A stretch of 6,683 bases of DNA from Flavobacteriales bacterium UBA5692 (GTDB lineage: Bacteria > Bacteroidota > Bacteroidia > Flavobacteriales_D > Sanyastnellaceae): positions 1 to 6,683 of the forward strand of contig DIHQ01000098.1 in NCBI GenBank assembly GCA_002420235.1, read 5' to 3'. Of this stretch, positions 1 to 4,174 are shown piece by piece (the first letter of the stretch is position 1; each line of letters starts with the position of its first letter). Made by a program: the position numbers and the translations under genes. The notes under the pieces were generated by a model, which saw only the letters and a list, made by a program, of their open reading frames with translations, was not told where the DNA came from and searched no databases.

Positions 1-12
1 ACTAGGATCTGT

Positions 13-1422
13 TTAAAGCGCCGAGGGGCATATGTTATCCGACTTTGGAATGTCGGTCTCTTTGATCGCATCGTAACCGCCCTGGACGTCGATGGCATTG
101 TGTATGCCGCGCGACTTGAGAATGGACGCCGCTATCATCGAACGGTAACCGCCAGCGCAGTGCAAGTAGAATTCGCCGTCTTGAGGAAATTCAACTAAAT
201 GGTCGTTCAAATTGCTTAATGGTGTGTGGTGAGCAGTCAAGATGTGTTCTGAAAGGTATTCTCCGTGCTTGCGGACATCGAAAATTCGCTCTGCAAACGA
301 CGGGTAATTATTAGCCATTTCGAATGCGGGTACAGAGATCACGGTATCAACCGATTTGCCAGCCTCTGCCCAAGATCTGACGCCGCCTTTGAGGTAACCA
401 TTCGTTTTGTCGAAGCCCACACGAGCAAGGCGCGTGACGACTTCTTCTTCTCGACCTGCTGGAGCGACCAGTATAATCTTGGTGTTAACGTCCACAATTA
501 ACTCACCGACCCACGGAGCGAAGTTTCCGTCGATGCCGATGAAGATGCTTCCCGGGATGTGAGCCGTAGCAAATTCCTCGGGGCTGCGTACGTCGAGTAC
601 GAGCGCTGCGGTCTCTTCGGCCATAGCCTCAAATGCATCAGGCGATAGGGCTTCCAGTCCACGGTTCAATACTTCATCGATTGGCTCGTAACCATTTTTG
701 TTGAGTTTTACATTGAGCGGGAAGTAGGCAGGTGGTGGGAGTAGGCCGTCGGTTACTTCAGCGATGAATTCTTCACGGGTCATATCTTTACGAAGGGCGT
801 AGTTCATAGCCTTCTGGTTGCCCAAAGTGTCTACGGTCTCTTTCATCATATTCTTCCCGCAAGCCGATCCAGCACCGTGTCCAGGGTATACAGTGACATC
901 ATCGGCCAGCGGCATAATTTTCGTGCGTAGGCTGTCAAAAAGCTTACCTGCCAGTTCTTCTTGTGTCAATGTAGCGGCTTTTTGGGCGAGGTCCGGGCGT
1001 CCCACATCGCCAAGGAACAAGGTGTCGCCGGTGAAGATGGCGTGGTCCTTTCCATTTTCGTCAATTAGGAGGTAGGTGGTGCTTTCCAATGTGTGTCCGG
1101 GCGTGTGTAAGATTTTGATGGTCACGTCGCCAACCTCGAGCATTTCACCGTCCTTGGCGATGTGCGCGTCAAACATCGTGTTGGCGTTTGGACCATAGAC
1201 GATTTTGGCACCCGTCTTTGCAGCCAGGGTGAGGTGTCCGCTGACAAAGTCGGCGTGGAAATGCGTCTCAAGGATGTACTTTATTTTGACTCCATCGGCA
1301 GCGGCGCGTTTAATGTAGGGATTGACCTCGCGTAATGGGTCGATGATGACACCTTGGCCCTTACTATGAATATAGTAGGCGCCTTGAGCTAGACAACCGG
1401 TGTATATCTGTTCGACTTTCAT
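13..1422 (-). CDS. CstB-like persulfide dioxygenase: MBL fold, pseudo-rhodanese, rhodanese
   Basis: This 469-residue cytoplasmic enzyme probably oxidises low-molecular-weight persulfides to sulfite and/or thiosulfate. Residues 1-230 are a metallo-beta-lactamase domain with THFHADF (53-59), TPGH (H110), TGDTLFLGDVGRPD (D133) and YPGHG (H182). H54, H110 and D133 match the mono-iron ligands of ETHE1-type dioxygenases, and F59 replaces the second-metal His of dinuclear MBL enzymes. Residues about 260-355 form a rhodanese-like domain whose active loop reads APAGRE (320-325) without Cys, so it is probably catalytically dead. Residues about 370-460 form a second rhodanese with CAGGYRS, nucleophile C422. 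MBL, pseudo-rhodanese, rhodanese is the layout of Staphylococcus aureus CstB, which is of similar length. The ATG overlaps the stop of the transporter gene by 4 bp (ATGA), indicating translational coupling. No Shine-Dalgarno sequence is evident. The family assignment is strong; the exact substrate (CoA, glutathione or bacillithiol-type persulfide) cannot be read from sequence. Confidence 0.93.
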   Translation of the reverse strand: MKVEQIYTGCLAQGAYYIHSKGQGVIIDPLREVNPYIKRAAADGVKIKYILETHFHADFVSGHLTLAAKTGAKIVYGPNANTMFDAHIAKDGEMLEVGDVTIKILHTPGHTLESTTYLLIDENGKDHAIFTGDTLFLGDVGRPDLAQKAATLTQEELAGKLFDSLRTKIMPLADDVTVYPGHGAGSACGKNMMKETVDTLGNQKAMNYALRKDMTREEFIAEVTDGLLPPPAYFPLNVKLNKNGYEPIDEVLNRGLEALSPDAFEAMAEETAALVLDVRSPEEFATAHIPGSIFIGIDGNFAPWVGELIVDVNTKIILVAPAGREEEVVTRLARVGFDKTNGYLKGGVRSWAEAGKSVDTVISVPAFEMANNYPSFAERIFDVRKHGEYLSEHILTAHHTPLSNLNDHLVEFPQDGEFYLHCAGGYRSMIAASILKSRGIHNAIDVQGGYDAIKETDIPKSDNICPSAL

Positions 1423-2222
1423 GATTGCATTTGATTGATGAATTCGGTAGTGAACACAAATACGGCCATTGCAACAATGAAATAGCCAAATCCTTTTCTT
1501 AGGCGCTCACCATCGATGAATTGTCCGAAGTAAACGCCAACAAAAATACCAATGATCGATAACCCTGTAAACTGCGCCAAAAACAACCAGTCGATCGCAA
1601 TGGTCATCGCATCGCCCAGAAAAAATCCGAGCAGTGATTTTAGGGCTATTATCATCAATGAAGTACCAATTGCAGTTCTAATTTCAAGGTTGGCCAGTAT
1701 GACGAGGGCAGGAATGATAAGGAACCCCCCTCCAGCACCAACAAACCCTGTGACAACACCGATTACCAAGCCCTCCAAAAGGATTAAAGGGTAGTTGTAG
1801 CCGACGTTGCCGGTTCCGCTTTTGTGTTCTTTGTTGGAGAGCATGGACCAAGCTGCACATACCATCAACACTGCGAAAACGCCGAACATGGCCATCCGCC
1901 GGGTGAATTCCAAGCTGCCTGCGAAAAACAAGACATCGGGCAAAGCGGGGACGATAAAATGTCGCGTTAACCACACTCCCACGATGGCTGGAAAGCCGAA
2001 GACTCCAGCGGTCCGCCAATCTACCTTACCGCTGCGGTGTTGACGAAAACTGCCTACGAGCGCAGTGGTTCCGACGATGAAGAGAGAGTAAGCCGTTGCA
2101 ACTTTTTCATCCAAGCTGAAGAGATATGCCAAGACGGGTACCGCCAATATGGACCCACCTCCGCCAATAAGGCCGAGGGATATGCCAATGGCGAGTGCCA
2201 TAATGTAACCTATAATCTCCAT
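1419..2222 (-). CDS. TauE/SafE family sulfur-compound transporter (putative sulfite exporter)
   Basis: This 267-residue integral inner-membrane protein is very hydrophobic, with about eight apparent membrane segments. It shows the two-fold internal pseudo-repeat of the TauE/SafE (former DUF81) family: GGGGSILAVP at residues 20-29 and GAGGGFLIIP at 162-171, each following a helix. A polar linker at about 129-143 (NKEHKSGTGN) separates the halves. Family members move sulfite, sulfoacetate or related organosulfur anions. Placed between a sulfur-type ArsR regulator and a persulfide dioxygenase, it most likely exports the sulfite or thiosulfate that the enzyme makes; tauE is likewise linked to cstB in S. 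aureus. It starts 10 bp after the regulator stop and its TGA overlaps the dioxygenase ATG, so all three are surely co-transcribed. Substrate and direction are inferred from context only. Confidence 0.92.
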   Translation of the reverse strand: MEIIGYIMALAIGISLGLIGGGGSILAVPVLAYLFSLDEKVATAYSLFIVGTTALVGSFRQHRSGKVDWRTAGVFGFPAIVGVWLTRHFIVPALPDVLFFAGSLEFTRRMAMFGVFAVLMVCAAWSMLSNKEHKSGTGNVGYNYPLILLEGLVIGVVTGFVGAGGGFLIIPALVILANLEIRTAIGTSLMIIALKSLLGFFLGDAMTIAIDWLFLAQFTGLSIIGIFVGVYFGQFIDGERLRKGFGYFIVAMAVFVFTTEFINQMQS

Positions 2223-2232
2223 GGGGAAGGGG

Positions 2233-2538
2233 CTAGGCGTCGCTGCAATTTTCGATGCAATTGAAGACGTTCAGCAGTTTGCGGTTTGCGATGGAGTAGA
2301 ACACTTGCTTACCGTGTTTTTTTGAGTTGAGGACACCGTTGTCCTTCATCTTGGCAAGGTGGTGGCTCATCATGGAAATTTGGCATCCCATGCCCACGTG
2401 TCTGCACAAGGTCGTAACATCGAGGGGTTCATTATTCGCTAGGATTTTGAGGATTTCCAGTTTGACTGGGTGAGCGATGGTTTTAAGCACCTTGGCGGTG
2501 TATTCCAATTGGTTGCGCTCGACAAGTGTTGTAGACAT
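2233..2538 (-). CDS. ArsR/SmtB-family regulator, BigR/SqrR-like (predicted sulfur/redox sensor)
   Basis: This 101-residue winged-helix repressor is the first gene of the operon. The N-terminal helix leads into TIAHPVKLEILKIL (20-33), typical of ArsR proteins. The recognition helix is about CQISMMSHHLAKMKDNGVL (52-70), and the wing is SKKHGKQVFYSI (72-83). The classical ArsR metal motif ELCVCDL is absent, where LDVTTLCRHVGMGC stands instead. The only cysteines are C45 and C52 near helices 3-4 and C94 and C98 in the last helix. BigR and SqrR use one Cys in each of these two areas to form a disulfide or polysulfide bridge, so sensing of reactive sulfur is inferred; As(III) or another thiophilic metal is the alternative. 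ATG 2538 is preferred: the only longer start is a TTG at 2562, which lies inside the inverted-repeat operator. It probably represses its own operon. Confidence is high for the family and moderate for the signal. Confidence 0.92.
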   Translation of the reverse strand: MSTTLVERNQLEYTAKVLKTIAHPVKLEILKILANNEPLDVTTLCRHVGMGCQISMMSHHLAKMKDNGVLNSKKHGKQVFYSIANRKLLNVFNCIENCSDA

Positions 2539-2559
2539 TTTCACGGTCCAATGTATTAA

Positions 2560-2589
2560 CAATTTAATAAATGTTGAAATATTAAATTG
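2560..2589. promoter_or_regulatory. Perfect inverted repeat, probable operator of the ArsR-type regulator
   Basis: CAATTTAATA at 2560-2569 is repeated exactly as its reverse complement TATTAAATTG at 2580-2589, with a 10-bp spacer. The two half-sites are centred 20 bp apart, two helical turns, as suits a dimeric winged-helix repressor. The site begins 21 bp upstream of the regulator ATG and lies in an AT-rich stretch that should hold the operon promoter, so binding would block transcription of regulator, transporter and dioxygenase. The repeat is seen directly; its role is inferred from position and from the ArsR family. Confidence 0.7.
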
Positions 2590-2793
2590 AATATGTTATT
2601 GCAGCGCCTTAAAATTTGAGATTCATGATATGATAGTCCTCGCTATCGAGATCCCAAGAAATGGTGACGATTCCTTTGGTTTCGCAAAATCACCACACGC
2701 CCAAGAACAATGTGGCAAACGACACCAGGAGGGGTCATCATTTTCACACAATTCATAATGTCAATTTGCGCGGGTAGCGCTAATTTGCTATCG
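2590..2793. other. Divergent intergenic region between the sulfur operon and the CsgG-like gene
   Basis: About 200 bp between the operator and the preferred start of the plus-strand gene. It should contain the promoter and leader of that gene. AT-rich sequence at 2613-2620 (AAATTTGA) and a TAATTTG at 2781-2787 loosely recall the Bacteroidota -7 element TAnnTTTG, but neither has both correct internal spacing and a matching -33 element, so no promoter is called. An in-frame ATG at 2710 extends the downstream reading frame through part of this region; it is not preferred because it would put the signal peptide internally. Confidence 0.4.
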
Positions 2794-3975
2794 ATGATGT
2801 ATTTTGGAATACAGTTAAAGAAACTGGGGTATTGCTTGTGGGCTCTATCCATTGTTGGTCTAGTGGTATCGGAATTTTCAACCTTGCACGCACAAGTGTT
2901 GGGGCCTACCTACGATGTTGAGATCAAGCGGCCCTTTCTGATGCCTGATTTTGTAGTGATGGACTTAGGGCCTGATCGCATCGGTATGACACAACTTTTT
3001 GCAAGTGAATTGCAGCGAGCTGGTTTCAAGGTGACCTCGGCAGCACAAGCCCAGAAGCTTATGGTACCGTTATCCCAATCCTCGAATCAAGCGGCTCTAG
3101 CACTTGAATTGTATCAAATGCTGGACAATATCCGTAATGTGGATTCTGATGCTTTGCCCATGAAGGTGCGCCAAATGCGAAAAATCGCTCGCAAAAGCGG
3201 TATTGGGAGGGGATACAGGTTTCGCGTCACTGCTGGTATGGAAGAGGCGGTTCGTCAGGGAGTGCTGATTATGCTGCCCGGCAATCGCATTGCAATTGCA
3301 CCTGACTCTGCACCACCGGTGGTTACCGAAGAAGCAGAGGCTTGGGTGCCGCCGACAGCATATAAGTTCTCCTTCAATTACGTCTACCGGTATTCTCTGA
3401 CCTGTGGAGAAACGTGCTCGGAAGTATATGCATCGCTCAACGATTTCCGCACAGGAGAGGTCTTGGCGAGCCTTCGATTTGATCAGCCGCGTATTGCATC
3501 CGCCTGCAAAAACGAAATCGTGCATAAACTCATAGAGGATTTGACTAGAAGGGGCACTGTTCGCGTGACAGCCCAAGTTGAGGCTAACGCTCGACCCATG
3601 CAGACCGTGGCGGTAATTGACGAAGGAGGTGAGGATTGTCACCGCAAATCCAGCCAGGCTTGGGCCGATGAAATCGCAACCGCCTTACTCGGTCAGTATG
3701 CCGTTGTAGACCGAAGCAATGTCGACGCCCTTTTGAAGGAGCAGCGTACCTCCCTGGAAGTAACATTTGATGCTTCCGAATTTGTTGAAGCTGGTCGGTT
3801 GGTGGGTGCAGAGGGTTTAGTTTTTGTGAAGGCTGGTTGCACGTCTGGGCGCGACGAGATCGACGTGAAAATGACGGACACCACTCTCGGTACAGTTTGT
3901 TGGTCCATGCATGGTGAAAACGCCGATGCTACCATCCTAGTCCAACGACTTGAAGAAGCCCGTGAAGCTCGTTGA
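2794..3975 (+). CDS. Exported protein with C-terminal CsgG/TolB-N-like domain, function unknown
   Basis: With ATG 2794 the product has 393 residues and a good signal peptide: KK at 9-10, a hydrophobic core 11-25, and LHA|Q as a likely cleavage site after residue 33. In-frame ATGs at 2710 and 2758 would bury that signal behind 28 or 12 extra residues; ATG 2797 is equally possible. The mature protein is predicted periplasmic or outer-membrane associated. From residue 269 it resembles the nucleotide-binding-like fold of CsgG, FlgO and LpoB proteins: a TVAVID strand, then VVDRSNVDALLKEQ (304-317) and EAGRLVGAEGLVFV (332-345), which match the usual 'VvdRsnldallkEq...lGadglv' pattern. Residues 50-255 may be a diverged copy: FVVMDLG (53-59), SELQRAGFKV (71-80), then SLNDFRTGEVLASLRF near 210-225. 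No beta-barrel insertion or lipobox is evident, so it is not a CsgG pore as such. It is monocistronic as seen here. Specific function is not known. Confidence 0.82.
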   Translation: MMYFGIQLKKLGYCLWALSIVGLVVSEFSTLHAQVLGPTYDVEIKRPFLMPDFVVMDLGPDRIGMTQLFASELQRAGFKVTSAAQAQKLMVPLSQSSNQAALALELYQMLDNIRNVDSDALPMKVRQMRKIARKSGIGRGYRFRVTAGMEEAVRQGVLIMLPGNRIAIAPDSAPPVVTEEAEAWVPPTAYKFSFNYVYRYSLTCGETCSEVYASLNDFRTGEVLASLRFDQPRIASACKNEIVHKLIEDLTRRGTVRVTAQVEANARPMQTVAVIDEGGEDCHRKSSQAWADEIATALLGQYAVVDRSNVDALLKEQRTSLEVTFDASEFVEAGRLVGAEGLVFVKAGCTSGRDEIDVKMTDTTLGTVCWSMHGENADATILVQRLEEAREAR

Positions 3976-4119
3976 GAATGGTATGGGAGGTGCGAAATAC
4001 GGTGCAGAAAGGATTTTTTTTTACTTCAATTGAAACATTTTCATTGTTACTCAGTTTTTTCCACAGGTTGTACGTTTCCACGAAGTAAGGGTTAGTTTTT
4101 TGGATGCCACATAACCGCC
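3976..4119. other. Noncoding stretch between convergent genes, upstream of the terminator
   Basis: No convincing gene is visible. It holds a T9 run at 4014-4022 without a stem before it and several T-rich patches. It is either the 3' untranslated region of the CsgG-like gene or could contain a small RNA ending at the terminator; nothing in the sequence decides this. Confidence 0.4.
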
Positions 4120-4148
4120 AAGCCGCTCCACAAGGAGTGGCTTTTTTT
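4120..4148 (+). terminator. Rho-independent terminator
   Basis: AAGCCGCTCC (4120-4129), loop ACAA, GGAGTGGCTT (4134-4143) form a 10-bp stem with one G-U pair, followed by a run of seven T at 4142-4148. The tail is on the plus strand only; read on the minus strand the stem is followed by TTGGCGG, so it would not be a classical terminator for the convergent protease gene. It probably ends the transcript of the CsgG-like gene, giving a 3' untranslated tail of about 170 nt. Confidence 0.85.
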
Positions 4149-4174
4149 GTGCCCACTTTTGCAGTTGACCTTAT

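Noticed and set aside
2539..2562. Longer start for the ArsR regulator (8 extra residues)
   Set aside because: It would use a TTG codon inside the inverted-repeat operator; the first ATG at 2538 begins a normal-length family member.
2632..2650. Small inverted repeats GATAG/CTATC and CTCG/CGAG
   Set aside because: Arms of 4-5 bp in a noncoding stretch are expected by chance and compete with each other.
2710..2793. Upstream ATGs (2710, 2758) for the CsgG-like gene
   Set aside because: They put 28 or 12 residues ahead of a clean signal peptide that begins at the ATG pair 2794/2797.
3097..3642. 181-codon open frame on the minus strand opposite the CsgG-like gene
   Set aside because: It has no recognisable domain, is Cys/His rich in a random way, and is antisense to a frame with signal peptide and family motifs.
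4014..4022. T9 run after the CsgG-like gene as a terminator
   Set aside because: No stable stem precedes it; the hairpin at 4120-4148 is far better.
3929..4156. 75-codon minus-strand open frame across the intergenic gap
   Set aside because: It runs through the terminator hairpin and into the end of the CsgG-like gene and resembles no known protein.
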